A stretch of 64,000 bases of DNA from Enoplosus armatus (taxonomy: Eukaryota > Chordata > Actinopteri > Centrarchiformes > Enoplosidae), in the NCBI RefSeq assembly GCF_043641665.1, contig NC_092182.1:17623456-17687455 (forward strand). The letters run 5' to 3'. The notes beneath the pieces were generated by a model. That model made no database searches. It worked only from the letters and a program-made list of their open reading frames with translations, and was not told where the DNA came from. The translations under genes were made by a program, and so were the position numbers. Below, piece by piece: positions 23,601 through 33,322 of this stretch (position 1 is its first letter; the number at the start of each line of letters is the position of its first letter).

Positions 23601-26124
23601 ACAGTCTCCATGAACCATGGGTAGAGTGTCTTGTAGTCGTTCTTGAAGTCAATCCACCTTCCCATCCGCGTCACTGAATTCTAAGATCAAAAAGAAACAC
23701 ACACACAGCAAATCAAAAGAACATAATGATCATATGCCAAAATTTGGTAGCGTAACTTGTTATAAACTCTTATTTTAAGGTCCGTCCTTCTTAACACGCA
23801 GTAAAGTCCACCAACACATTATGGAACAGCAAATCCCATCCCCTAGGTGCAAATTGCAAAGACAGCACTCCTCCTCTGTTAATTTGTTCTTGTTTGTTCA
23901 TTCTCAACAAAAAACACCCATCAGCTAATACTGTGGTCCAGAACACTAAACCCACAAGGGAAACATGATTTTCAGTCTTTGGCCTTATGCTTCAGCATTT
24001 AAGCGACGTTGTTCAACAAAACTACCAATTCTGGTAATTCAGGTAATCCACAACACAAACATGTTCGCGGGCATGTGTGCGCGATATGTGAGCTCATATA
24101 TCCTTTTCTTTCCTCTACAATGACTTGAAGAAAGTACAGACGACAGCGGCAAAATAATTGTTTCTTGACAATAATCTGAAAGTATCATGACCACAGGATA
24201 ACACTGGGACACTAAGTGGTTGTTTATATCTGCATGGGTGACCAAACCCTGATTTTCAAGAACCTCAGCAGCTTTTTGAGTACGTAGTGTGTTCACACTA
24301 AAAAAACTAAATAATAAATATACTCAAAACACTCAATGCGCATACGTAAAAAACTTCTTAGAGGGTGCTGTTGACTTGTTGCTACTCACAGCTGGAAAAC
24401 AATTTAAACTAATGGTGGTGAAACAGCTCCAGGAACATGTCAGAAAACTACAAAAAAAAATGTTGAACATTTTGTTTTCTTTGTCACAATTTGATTGACG
24501 TCCAACGGCGCACCTATTACATAATGTCCTGTTTAATAAAGATTAATATGTAGTTACAGGGTAACAGGGCCAGTATGCTCACCTCCCACTCGTTGGAGTA
24601 TCTCATGACAATGTTTCTGCACTGCTTGTTGTACTCAGCGATGCCCATCTTGGCCACATCTTCAGGCCCTTTGATCCCCAAAGTCTTGTCAATCTCATAC
24701 TCCTACAAAAACACACAGAACAAAAGACAAATAAATAACCCAAGGACAAATCTGTAAATCTATGCAGAACATTCAGTTTAATTAGATTTCAACATTGTTC
24801 AGGATTCTTACCACTGGCAGGCCGTGACAGTCCCAGCCGAAGCGCCGGTCCACATGGAAGCCGCTCTGGTGTGCAAAGCGAGTAACAATGTCCTTGATGG
24901 TGCCGGCTAGGATGTGCCCATAGTGGGGCAGACCCGTGGCAAAAGGAGGGCCATCGTAGAAGGTGTACCTGGTTGGGAAATGGGCAGCAACATATGTTTT
25001 AAAATTTCTGATCATCTACCTCGACAGCATCAGTTCTCACTGATGAAAAAAATGTTATGAGATGACAAGACAAGATGACTATGATGTCTGGAAACACCAC
25101 CGCTCAGTTATATGAGTGTATTCATGGCTGCTTTGTACAGAAAAGCAGCATCTTCACTGTTAACTGTATATGTGAAGAGTGTGGACGAATAGAAACAATG
25201 GTTTGGTGACTACAAATCCACCCATCTGGCCAGTAGGGTGTTTGTGTTTACCATATGAAGTTCATGCTGTTCCTTTTTTGTTGACACGGTCACATATATT
25301 GGGTTGATCCTATGCTCATTTCATGGAGGGTAGTGTCATTAAGCAAATATCATGTTTAATATCTATCAGTCAGTGTCGGTGAGGGTCTGCTTGTGAGAAA
25401 AGTTCCTCTTAACTACAGCAATTTTGTCATCATGACATTTAATCTTACCATATTGTCCATTGTTTCTTACTACATGTTTTCATATGATGGACAAGTACTG
25501 ACACTCACTAAGATCAAATTATAAAAGTATACAATGGAGTCTAACAGCAACTGGTTAGCCAGGAAATGCAACTTCTTTACTTGGTAGCGCAACAGCTGAA
25601 ATGACAATCACAAAGAACAATCCTTAACCACTGCCAGCGTTACGAGATACACCACCTATTAATTATGCTCAATAATTTCTCACCATTAAATATCCGAAAG
25701 CAGTTCCTTAACAAATATGAAGAGCATATCTTAACATCAATAACATTTTAAGTTAGTTAGTTTTAAGAGTAGGTTAAAAGGAGTGGAGTTAATGTGATGG
25801 AGAGTCATACTAAACTGCAGATTAAGTCTTCCAATTTTATATTTTATCCCAAAACATTTCAAACAAAGACAGATTAATCTCAACTGTCTTGAGTGAAAGG
25901 TTATTCAACTAAAATATCAAACTCATCTTCAGCTTCAACAGCATGTTGTGGGAATGACTTTAGCTTAGTATTAATAATTATAAAATCAGAAACAGCTGGA
26001 TTTACCTTGGCCTGTTCTTGGACTGTTTGAGGCATTCCTGGAAGCAGTCCTTTTCTTGCCACAACTGCATGATCTTCTCCTCCTCAGAGGGAAAGTTGAT
26101 GGACTCAGGGACTGGCTCCACCAT
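2041..26124 (-). CDS. iars1: Cytosolic isoleucyl-tRNA synthetase, 5' part of gene (14 coding exons, 3' end beyond window)
   Basis: Class I aminoacyl-tRNA synthetase that charges tRNA-Ile with isoleucine in the cytosol and, in animals, is part of the multi-synthetase complex (family knowledge). Fourteen exons were joined by GT/AG sites and phase, in transcription order: 26124-26006, 24968-24812, 24702-24583, 23680-23598, 23361-23244, 23134-22987, 19024-18937, 17260-17200, 16988-16893, 14392-14270, 9200-9109, 7660-7562, 4257-4131, 2114-2041. They total 1,505 nt, i.e. 501 codons plus 2 nt, and every junction keeps frame. Visible motifs: HIGH-type HYGH at residues 55-58; editing-domain [11 protein letters not shown] at 223-233 and [12 protein letters not shown] at 318-329; [11 protein letters not shown] at 460-470. 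The KMSKS loop and C-terminal half must lie beyond base 1, since the vertebrate protein is about 1,260 residues. One intron hosts an unrelated intermediate-filament gene. No frameshift or stop was seen in any exon. Confidence 0.98.
2115..4130 (-). other. iars1 intron between coding exons 13 and 14
   Basis: Contains a piece of a foldback repeat (2,474-2,640), short CA runs (2,130-2,162 imperfect; 3,009-3,028) and a pyrimidine-rich tract at about 3,300-3,480. No exon was recognised. Confidence 0.85.
2474..2640 (+). repeat. Single-arm copy of the foldback MITE seen at 57,578-58,243
   Basis: Reads ctagctgtttcccatgctat, then gctaagctaactggctactg and aagagtggtattgatctttt, matching in order the right arm of the long inverted-repeat element at 57.6-58.2 kb. 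Only one arm is present. Confidence 0.7.
4131..4257 (-). CDS. iars1: iars1 coding exon 13
   Basis: Residues 435-477, including [18 protein letters not shown], a class I IleRS/ValRS/LeuRS signature. The donor GAG|GTCAGG departs from consensus after GT. The reading frame stays open past the donor for 17 more codons. Confidence 0.97.
4485..5053. mobile_element. Nonautonomous DNA-transposon-like repeat
   Basis: Left end ctgcagggactttttaagac; right end, read on the minus strand, ctgcaggtcttgaaaagtct. Both ends start CTGCAGG and carry the AAGTCTTAAAAAG-type sequence common in teleost repeats. About 570 bp with degenerate terminal inverted repeats and no transposase. Superfamily not assigned. Confidence 0.5.
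6730..6863. mobile_element. Degraded copy of the GGGCTGCAA MITE
   Basis: Contains gataatagattaatcgtttg and gacattttataaactgagcg and ends in gttgcagcc, matching the family at 14,495-14,655 and 21,375-21,537. The left terminus is eroded. Confidence 0.6.
7562..7660 (-). CDS. iars1: iars1 coding exon 12
   Basis: Residues 402-434 plus 2 nt, [19 protein letters not shown] and onward to NGKCYW. Donor CTG|GTAAGC; acceptor TTTAG. Confidence 0.97.
7661..9108 (-). other. iars1 intron between coding exons 11 and 12
   Basis: Mostly occupied by a dispersed repeat (7,915-8,290). The rest (8,300-9,100) shows nothing recognisable. Confidence 0.8.
7915..8290 (-). repeat. Dispersed teleost repeat, family also at 50,590-51,155
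   Basis: On the minus strand it ends in accacaaacgttggacagac, tgagcaacattgccattcct and tagccgtgctgctatcatgg, then CTAAAAATC, the same order as the plus-strand copy at 50.6-51.15 kb. Upstream it has the gctaacatgc-type repeats. Degenerate and noncoding. Confidence 0.7.
9109..9200 (-). CDS. iars1: iars1 coding exon 11
   Basis: Residues 372-401 plus 2 nt, [17 protein letters not shown] then HSYPFCWR, the conserved HSYPFCWR marking return to the catalytic fold. The intron before it hosts the intermediate-filament gene. Donor AG|GTGAG; acceptor TACAG. Confidence 0.97.
11158..11163 (-). terminator. Possible poly(A) signal for the nested intermediate-filament gene
   Basis: The first AATAAA I found on the minus strand after the stop, about 1.13 kb downstream. 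A variant ATTAAA occurs closer, at 11,935-11,940. Which is used cannot be told from sequence. Confidence 0.25.
12290..13426 (-). CDS. Intronless intermediate-filament protein, nested in iars1 intron
   Basis: Cytoplasmic intermediate-filament (IF) subunit of 378 residues in one uninterrupted frame. Head (1-60) is rich in Ser, Arg and Gly. The alpha-helical rod starts at [20 protein letters not shown] (from 60) and ends at [13 protein letters not shown] (357-369); about 310 residues, the vertebrate cytoplasmic length, without the extra coil-1B segment of lamins. The tail is only nine residues (370-378), far shorter than type III or IV tails. Coil 2 has EKWYKSKF and [18 protein letters not shown], with features of type II and type III proteins, so the class is uncertain; the fish notochord/internexin-like IF group is possible. 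The start is supported by A at -3 and an in-frame TGA 30 nt upstream (13454-13456). Lack of introns suggests a retrocopy, but the frame is intact and it has its own TATA box, so it is probably functional. Confidence 0.93.
   Translation of the reverse strand: MRAASYTQKSLQVSGSGGRVRVQSPSPSRCRGSSYDSRGRSGHRSTAIELGTEIHQQHANEKEEMQELNVKFAGYIEKVQALEQRNAALQAELAVLQGRYKGGPTGLGEEYELKFKEVQELIEALTNEKGEADIERGYIEEEVEVWRLKLEEELALKEEAEMILREFRQDVDNATLQKAELEKRIEQLVAEIEFLKKLHDEEVADIMKQIEDSKVTAELDGDRPDLAAYLRNMRAEIEAVAARNVQEAEKWYKSKFDSLKEHAGKHEEQMKTMKDEITTFHNQVTDLQNQIDGLRARNAALEQQLEDMEMSHMDKVGTLDGVIAQLEAQLCETKLEMTKYLQDYQELLHIKLKLDVEIATYRKLLEGEENRLGIAKDV
13534..13541 (-). promoter_or_regulatory. TATA box of the nested intermediate-filament gene
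   Basis: TATAAAAA on the minus strand, 108 nt upstream of the ATG. It predicts a start near 13,505-13,510 and a 5' UTR of about 80 nt, giving the nested gene a promoter of its own. Confidence 0.65.
14270..14392 (-). CDS. iars1: iars1 coding exon 10
   Basis: Residues 331-371, 41 codons, starting [15 protein letters not shown]; the Asp at 332 sits where the editing site has its conserved acidic residue. Continues [20 protein letters not shown]. Donor AAA|GTGAG; acceptor TGTAG. Confidence 0.96.
14495..14655 (-). mobile_element. MITE with GGGCTGCAA / TTGCAGCCC termini
   Basis: On the minus strand it begins TTAGGGCTGCAAGTATT, continues with tcaattaattgatttaattg, then AAAATGTCAGAAAACAG and ATGTCCATCATAATATCCCA, the typical order of a very common teleost short DNA element. 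Right terminus degraded (TTTCAGCTTTAG). Confidence 0.7.
16710..16800. repeat. Partial copy of the GGGCTGCAA MITE
   Basis: Contains acgatgggcattttgattct and gacattttataaacgaaaag, then gattaatctcttgat, the internal part of the same family. Termini not seen. Confidence 0.5.
16893..16988 (-). CDS. iars1: iars1 coding exon 9 (editing-domain GTGVVHQAP motif)
   Basis: Residues 299-330, 32 codons, both ends phase 0. Contains [18 protein letters not shown], the second conserved motif of the editing site. Donor GCT|GTGAG; acceptor TTCAG. Confidence 0.97.
17200..17260 (-). CDS. iars1: iars1 coding exon 8
   Basis: Residues 278-298, reading [19 protein letters not shown] then AM. Only 61 nt. The donor ATG|GTTTGT is weak, but the next exon resumes in frame at TGT GGG GAG, as in other vertebrate genes. 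Confidence 0.92.
17261..18936 (-). other. iars1 intron between coding exons 7 and 8
   Basis: Contains the repeat at 17,345-17,515; nothing else recognised. Confidence 0.85.
17345..17515 (+). repeat. Partial copy of the dispersed repeat at 50,590-51,155
   Basis: Has gtaggattcatcctctgaaa, tcatggcaatatatccaata, ttgttgagatattttagtct, then ggtggatcgaccaactgacg and actagcatggctaaaaatc, in the family order. Confidence 0.75.
18937..19024 (-). CDS. iars1: iars1 coding exon 7
   Basis: Residues 249-277 plus 2 nt, with [14 protein letters not shown] and SEYTLLD. Separated from the previous exon by a 3.96-kb intron rich in repeats. Donor GACAA|GTGAGT; acceptor CTCAG. Confidence 0.95.
19917..19935 (+). 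repeat. Poly-G run (19 G)
   Basis: Nineteen uninterrupted G on the plus strand, so the iars1 pre-mRNA carries a C run here. Length may be unreliable in assembly. Confidence 0.9.
20599..20676 (+). repeat. (GA)39 microsatellite
   Basis: Uninterrupted GA repeat of 78 nt inside a purine-rich block of about 20,270-20,720. It reads as a (CT/UC) pyrimidine tract in the iars1 pre-mRNA. Confidence 0.95.
20701..20719 (+). repeat. Poly-A run (19 A)
   Basis: Nineteen A shortly after the GA repeat. In the iars1 transcript this is a U19 run. Confidence 0.9.
20797..20813 (+). promoter_or_regulatory. Candidate CTCF-like site
   Basis: acagtgccccctgcagg matches the core of the CTCF motif in reverse (GCCCCCT then G and GG at the expected spacing), with several mismatches at the edges. 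Prediction only. Confidence 0.25.
21165..21252 (+). repeat. 3' tail of an L2/CR1-like LINE or derived SINE
   Basis: The end tgaaatgtgctatacaaata followed by aacttatcattat is the typical 3' end of teleost L2-type elements. Only the tail is present. Confidence 0.55.
21375..21537 (+). mobile_element. Complete MITE with GGGCTGCAA termini
   Basis: Begins agggctgcaactaacg and ends cgctgcagtccta, imperfect inverted repeats around a 163-bp body containing ctcaattaatagactaattg and tcctcaaatgtcttgttttg. Same family as 14,495-14,655. No coding capacity. Confidence 0.75.
22354..22854 (+). repeat. Direct duplication, copy 1
   Basis: Aligns with 23,803-24,533 in the same orientation, from aaagtccaccaacacattat to ataatgtcctgtt, roughly 85-90% identical by eye. 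Copy 1 lacks a segment of about 240 bp found in copy 2. Confidence 0.9.
22987..23134 (-). CDS. iars1: iars1 coding exon 6 (editing-domain threonine motif)
   Basis: Residues 200-248 plus 1 nt. Carries [14 protein letters not shown]; the threonine-rich [11 protein letters not shown] motif lines the editing pocket that removes Val-tRNA-Ile in this family. Donor AAG|GTGAG; acceptor CTCCAG. Confidence 0.97.
23244..23361 (-). CDS. iars1: iars1 coding exon 5
   Basis: Residues 160-199, including [15 protein letters not shown] and [18 protein letters not shown], a strongly conserved stretch leading into the CP1 editing domain. The donor AAG|GTTGGC is a weak match beyond GT, but phase and homology fix it. 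Confidence 0.96.
23598..23680 (-). CDS. iars1: iars1 coding exon 4
   Basis: Residues 133-159 plus 2 nt, reading [20 protein letters not shown] then PWFMETVW. Lies between the two copies of a direct intron duplication. Donor TG|GTAAA; acceptor CTTAG. Confidence 0.96.
23803..24533 (+). repeat. Direct duplication, copy 2 (with about 240-bp extra segment)
   Basis: Second copy of 22,354-22,854. It carries an extra segment at about 24,162-24,405 that breaks the alignment after gcaaaataat and resumes at taatggtggtgaaacagctc. The two copies flank iars1 coding exons 4-6. Confidence 0.9.
24583..24702 (-). CDS. iars1: iars1 coding exon 3
   Basis: Residues 93-132, from [18 protein letters not shown] to RYSNEWE, part of the Rossmann fold and connective sequence. 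Exactly 40 codons, both boundaries phase 0. Donor GAG|GTGAG; acceptor TGTAG. Confidence 0.96.
24812..24968 (-). CDS. iars1: iars1 coding exon 2 (HIGH motif)
   Basis: Residues 40-92. Contains [15 protein letters not shown], in which HYGH (55-58) is the class I HIGH signature that binds ATP, and ends with GWDCHGLPV. Donor GTG|GTAAG; acceptor CCAG|GTACAC. Confidence 0.97.
25020..26000 (-). other. iars1 intron between coding exons 1 and 2
   Basis: About 1 kb (24,969-26,005) with no repeat or exon that I recognise. Confidence 0.8.
26006..26124 (-). CDS. iars1: iars1 coding exon 1 (start codon)
   Basis: Codes residues 1-39 plus 2 nt, beginning [16 protein letters not shown]. The ATG (26124-26122) follows ACACC just after an AG acceptor (exon begins 26129) and has G at +4, a good start context. 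The donor is AG|GTAAA. The start matches the usual N-terminus of the vertebrate protein. Confidence 0.96.
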
Positions 26125-26880
26125 GGTGTCTGCCAAAACACATACAACAAAAATGTAACTCAACTGAATTGTGGACCAGGAAGACAGGGGAATAAATCAG
26201 TGTACATACATGAAGATCACAAAATAAATGTTTTATTTTTCCCCATTTGTGTCTATAATGTCGTTAAAGTATTAACCATTAACATATCTATCACTGGACC
26301 AGTTACAAACAACTGACCTGAGACTAACTAAATCTCACTTCCAGCACACATTCACTGACCCACAAAGCTACAAAACGTCCTGGTCAAATTAGGAAACATA
26401 CATAATATATAAAGGCCAGTAAGCATTAAAATGGTCTTCCTCAGTGAATGTCTCCCATTCTCCACAGATCCTTTTGGATCTTATTAATAGCCGACCTGTC
26501 AAAACCTGACAGTGCTCCATAGTTTGTCAATAGCACATGCAGTTCCTTTTAACATTTAATGCGCTAAAGTCAAGTCTTTCTAATATATTTTTTCCACGTC
26601 GAACATGCAACCGCAGAAAGGTTGTTTCAAACTAGTTAATTACGCCCAATAAGACACTTTTCCACAGCAGTTACTTCACAAGAATGACGCCTCCTTGTTG
26701 TTAGCTAGCGTGCTAAGCTAGCCGGTCAATGCTTCAGTTAGTTAGCTTGTAGCTACACGGGCTACAAAGTTTGTTAAAGGCAGCGTTTGAACGCTCACAT
26801 ATACTAGCAGACGTACAGCGAAGTGTGATGGTAATCAAACCTTTACGTTGTGATTAATGAGTTTGAATGGAAGTACTCAC

Positions 26881-26940
26881 ATGTTGTCTGCTCCCCCGGC
26901 TGACAAGAGAGACAAGAAATGATGCAAGCTGGAGTCAGCG
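26881..26940 (-). other. iars1: iars1 5' noncoding exon (upstream boundary approximate)
   Basis: A GTGAG donor on the minus strand (26880-26876) lies 0.75 kb upstream of the coding-exon-1 acceptor and follows a GC-rich stretch. The cytosolic genes in vertebrates commonly begin with a noncoding exon. The transcription start is estimated only. Confidence 0.6.
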
Positions 26941-26943
26941 TGA

Positions 26944-26955
26944 GCGGAAGTGACG
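26944..26955. promoter_or_regulatory. Probable iars1 promoter element (ETS/CRE-like)
   Basis: The plus strand reads gcggaagtgacg, an ETS-family GGAAGTG core joined to a tgacg CRE half-site. It sits at the expected upstream edge of the first exon. No TATA box was seen, consistent with a housekeeping promoter. Function is inferred. Confidence 0.5.
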
Positions 26956-28080
26956 ACTTAACGCAAACTGATGCACACATTTTTTTAGGGAAATTTCAAC
27001 CCCATCTTTTAATGTTATTTTCAATATCTTAAATAATAAGAAATGCATGTCAGTAGCTAAAAGTTACTCAGAAATGTTTGTTTGAAGAAGTCTGTCACCA
27101 AATTAAATCTTTTATATTAAGTTTTGTTTTTGTTTTTTTGTTAATGAACTGGTATGACTGATTGTTCATTCTTGCAACTCAATAATAAAAGTGCAAACAT
27201 TTTAATCTGTATGACCGACAAAATAAAAGAAAGAAACACATTTAAAAAAAATCACAAATATCATCCCAGAGATATGTTTAGTAGTACAAAGGCATTGTTG
27301 CTTACTTTGACTGTGATCCCACAATCCAATATATGACTTATTCGATATAGTTGGGATATAAATCCCTACTGCTTTTTTATTAATAAATGTTCCCTGACAA
27401 GGATGCGTTTTATAATCCCACTTTTCTACATGTTAACATCTTTTCACCTGACCTGCCTTTTCTTTACATCTTTGTCCAGGTGAAGAGAATGGCAGTTTGA
27501 GGACAGAAGAGATGGAAAAAGATGTATAAATATAAACTAGGGCTGCAGGGTTACTATCCAATGCAGCACACAGTAACACTGACTGGACACTTTCTGTGGG
27601 ACCAATGGTAGTGCGTAATTCACCAGTAGATCTGTACCAATTATGTAACTGAATAGTAATATATGTAGCATATAATATATATTTGATACAGTACTATTCA
27701 ACTCAACCAGCTTGGAGGAAGGTGGAGTCCATCACATTTCTAAAAAGAAAAAAGCATTGTAACAAAACTCTCAATTTACTGTCTTGATCTAACATTCATA
27801 TATACTCATTTCTTAATGTGAACCTTTAATTTCTTAAATATGTTTTGTGGAATTTGCTTTTATTTGATAGTGATAGTAGAGATTAAGACAGGAAATGCAG
27901 AGGACAGAGGAGTTGGACGTTGCAGCTGTATCATATGTGTCAACAATTCGGCTGCCGGATGCTCTGTGAAACTTTAAAGTTGAATCTTCTGTGAGTTTGA
28001 TGGATGAACCAAGACACCAACTAGATCAGACTGAGTTACAATAAAAAAGGGGAAAACTCATATTGGTTTGTTAACAAAGC
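26956..28080. other. Intergenic spacer between rpl29 and iars1
   Basis: AT-rich spacer of about 1.1 kb between the rpl29 poly(A) signal and the iars1 promoter. Both genes are on the minus strand, so iars1 lies downstream of rpl29. Nothing else was recognised. Confidence 0.8.
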
Positions 28081-28085
28081 ATAGC

Positions 28086-28091
28086 TTTATT
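28086..28091 (-). terminator. rpl29: rpl29 poly(A) signal
   Basis: AATAAA on the minus strand (context cacaataaagctatg), 54 nt after the stop, giving a short 3' UTR as usual for ribosomal-protein genes. Confidence 0.75.
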
Positions 28092-28144
28092 GTGTTGGTG
28101 GAAACATGGAACGCTAACAGACATGAGGGTGACCGGATGGCTGT

Positions 28145-29920
<1,776 letters not shown>

Positions 29921-30421
29921 TTCGACACTGGTTAATCTAAAGAAGAGCAAAAACAGATAGCATAAGCCGCTAATCACAATTTATCATGTGTTGTGTGCAT
30001 CCACTAGCATGTTAGCTAACGTTTGAATCGCTAGTCGGCAGCCAAGGCAGCTTTGTGCAATGTAAACAGAAATGCATTTGGTAATTTAACGCTTGGTAAT
30101 GAAACACTAGCAGTCAGATGTAGATGAAAAACTACATACAACACTAAAAAAAATACACAATTATACAAAATAAAGTGTGGCTAAGGCTATAAGTGGGACT
30201 GCTGCCTGGTCGCTAGCTCGCTAGTTGATGTCAGGCAGCGTTAACACTTTTCAGATCTGATTTTCAACTTTTAATGAAGATCAGATCTAAAAGATATACA
30301 GATGAAAATGTCACCAGTAAAGTGACTTATCAAAATCAGTTGATGTTTATGTGCGGGAATGTTAAATACACGAAGATTGATTAAGATTTTACAACTACAC
30401 CTAGGTGAAAAATCTGGGTAC

Positions 30422-30457
30422 CTGTCACACGAACAGACGACAACCGGAAGAGAGAGG
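30422..30457 (-). promoter_or_regulatory. rpl29: rpl29 noncoding exon 1 with TOP start and ETS-like site
   Basis: On the minus strand cctctctcttccggttgtcg begins at 30,457 and the exon ends at GACAG|GTACCC (donor at 30,421). An unbroken pyrimidine tract at the start site (5' TOP) is the hallmark of ribosomal-protein mRNAs and puts them under mTOR/LARP1 control (family knowledge). CTTCCGG is an ETS-type site placed at the start, also usual for this class. Confidence 0.75.
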
Positions 30458-30807
30458 AAAACAGTCCCGGTTGAAAAGAAGAAGAAGAGTCGAGTCAAGA
30501 GCAGAAGTCTTTGGGAAAAGACAAGTCTGTTTAATGACACTGCCACCTGTCGGTGGTGTCTGATATGACAAGTGAGAGCCCGCAGCCGGCCACAGGATGT
30601 CACCCTCTGTCCATATGACATCCACAAGAAATGAAACGCAGGAACCAAAGTTAACACATGTTCTGCTTTTCTTTGCTGTCTTCGTTAGAAATGAAAGTGT
30701 GGAAATGACACGACTTCCTGTGTCTGGAAGGCCATTTTATTTTTCTTTCTCCTCCACCAAAAGTATGTTTATTTTCTCTTTCTCTTTTTTATTTCATTTT
30801 CTTTGGA

Positions 30808-31350
30808 AAGTAACTAAGTTAATTTAGTCAAGTACAAATTTGAGGTATTTCACTTTTTGAATATTTCTATTTATACCTCTACTCCACCACACTTTAGAGG
30901 GAGATATTGTACTTTTGAATCCACTACCTTTATTTCACAGCTATGCTTATTTACTTTTAGTTTTAGTTACTTTGCAGGTTGATATTTTATCTAAAAAATG
31001 TACAATACATTTCGAAAATACAATGCATTTTCACAGATTAAACCATTAGTTCCTAACACCGTTAAAAACCAGAGAGTCTAAACTGTCTGAGGCCCAAACA
31101 GGTAAAACTCCATAAAAAGAAAATGAAATTTGTGTAGCAAAACTTTGCTTCTTATTTCCAGCCCAATGTAAAACATAAAATACCAGCTACAACAATACAA
31201 TTCTGCTGCCTTACACATTGAATCATCAGTATTAATAATCTAATACAGTAATTTGTAATCGTATATTAGTCACAGGGGCTTTTGATACTTTAAGTATATT
31301 TAAGTGTTTTTACTGGAAAGGATCTGAATACTTCTTCCACCACTGCTGTT
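30808..31350 (+). repeat. Teleost 'ACTTTTACTTAAGTA' repeat, long copy
   Basis: Starts near gtaactaagttaatttagtc, has cctctactccaccacacttt and agagggagatattgtacttt, and ends gatctgaatacttcttccac then cactgctg. This order is typical of a very common fish interspersed repeat. Noncoding. Confidence 0.75.
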
Positions 31351-31819
31351 CAATCTTTGAGTTAACATTTGCTTTTTCTTTTTAAGGCTTGAAACCAGAA
31401 GATTAAAAAAAAAATTCATTTCATAATAAGTACCACAGTCACAATGACCCTATAGAAATGTTGGCTTCTCTACTACTCTTTATCTCTCTTTCATTCTGTC
31501 TCCTTGAAGACTGCTACCAAACTAAGATGGATTTGACCAGTGTGCTGTATTATCAGCAGCTCCTTCTAATTATTCCCAAGTGTGAATAAGGTCTGTGATC
31601 GTGAGCCTAAAAGGGTTTCATGTTTTCTTCTGTTACTCCTCATAATATCTCACCGGTGTAATGTTAGCCTCTTCACTTCAAGTAGTTCAGAAATCATACA
31701 GAGTAGTTTTGTATTATTATGGATAAAGTTAAAACTTTATTGACCCCATATTGATATTCACAAGCAGAATTAAAATCAGCTTTTTACCAGCTGCAACATT
31801 AAAGCGATGAACACTCAAT

Positions 31820-32065
31820 AATATGATATACATTTATGGTACTTTTACCTTTGGTACTTTAAGTATATTTTGATGCTAACATCTACAGCAGTGAAATGCA
31901 ACATACACATTAATGCAGCAATAATATTAATCCAGAAAAGTCATATAATACTAAAACACTGAGGGGACCATTTTACTGCACAGTGACTACTTTTACTTAA
32001 TGCAGGACTTTTACTTGTGTCACATATCTACACTGTGGTATTACTACTTTTACTTACGTAGAACA
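31820..32065 (+). repeat. Second copy of the ACTTTTACTTAAGTA repeat (3' part)
   Basis: Contains ggtactttaagtatattttg, aatgcaggacttttacttgt and ctgtggtattactactttta. Shorter pieces occur at 33,925-33,970 and 34,330-34,405. Confidence 0.7.
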
Positions 32066-33265
32066 AAAATGATTAGCCTTTGATTGTGACAGAGCTTCAG
32101 TTTCTCATGAACCCATTACAAAATGTCAACAGCAAACCTGTTTCGGGGTCCCAAGGTTAGCACTTAAATCCAGGCTGGCCTCTAAGAAGATGAGCACTCA
32201 CTACCTGAGTGCCTCTGTGGGCCGCTGAAGACGCATATCTGTCCTCTGAATGCAGCGTGAGGTGATTTCATGACATGCTCTGAGGAAAAATGTTAGAAAT
32301 GCCTCAATAACAAATTTGATAAACATTTGATTCAAACGTTCATGCCCCCCTTATTATTACAAGGAGGGAAAAAAAGGGGAAACATCAAAAATGCTTTGTG
32401 TCATTGTTTGATTGACTGTTTTTTATTGTGTTACACGGTAACCGAATTTGAATGAAGTCTGGTGGAGATGATATGAGATTTCCTTCTCATACACCTGTCA
32501 GATATACTGATTAAGTGTCACTCCTGATGCTAGTCACAGACCGACCGCTTCTTTCAGTCACCTTCCGCTGAGGCTACAACATAGCAGCCAGCATGGCGAG
32601 ATGATGGACAGATTGTAAAGCAGCCAGCATTTATAGTGAGATCCACAGAGATTACAGTGCCGCTGGCCCTCCTCTATGTTGTGATGGTTGGGGAAGGATT
32701 CACAGCCATGTGACTGAGTTTACATCTCTCCCTCTCTTAGGGATTTTTCTAAACATGGCCTTAACTCCTCGTCTTCCTTCCCTTTCATCTCTCCTCTCAT
32801 TCTCAGCTGAGGTTGAGTGATTCCCTGCTCAAGCAGAAGAAATCATGCAGCAGCGTCCTATATTTAGACCCCTGTTTGATCACACGAGCCTCTCCGCTCC
32901 ACTCTGCAGCACCCGGCTCTGCTCATTCAATTGCACATTTGGGTACATGTGTGTTTTTTTCCTTCCTTTTCATACATTCTCCATCATCTGATAGTGGTCA
33001 AGTGACGACTGGTTTCCATTTCCTGCGAGATTCTTCACACATGGTAGTTTTGGTGGTGTGGGAGTGTGAGTTTACACTGCAAGAACGAACACATCTCGGT
33101 GAATATTTTGTCAGTGTTATCTGCGTGAAATCTTTATTAATGAAGCGACATCGTTTCACTAGGTTCGCTGAAACTTACAATTATCATAACTCTCCCATGA
33201 CGAGAGATGACATTAGAAAATTCCTCAAACAAGCGGAATTGATGCCCCTTGTGGTTGATGGGGGG

Positions 33266-33267
<2 letters not shown>

Positions 33268-33320
<53 letters not shown>
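33268..33320 (+). repeat. (CA)n microsatellite
   Basis: About 26 uninterrupted CA units. The open frame that runs across it is not considered coding. Confidence 0.95.

Positions 33321-33322
<2 letters not shown>

Noticed and set aside
1..26950. H/ACA snoRNA in an iars1 intron (human IARS1 hosts one)
   Set aside because: I looked for a two-hairpin H/ACA arrangement but could not establish one by eye. A covariance-model search would decide.
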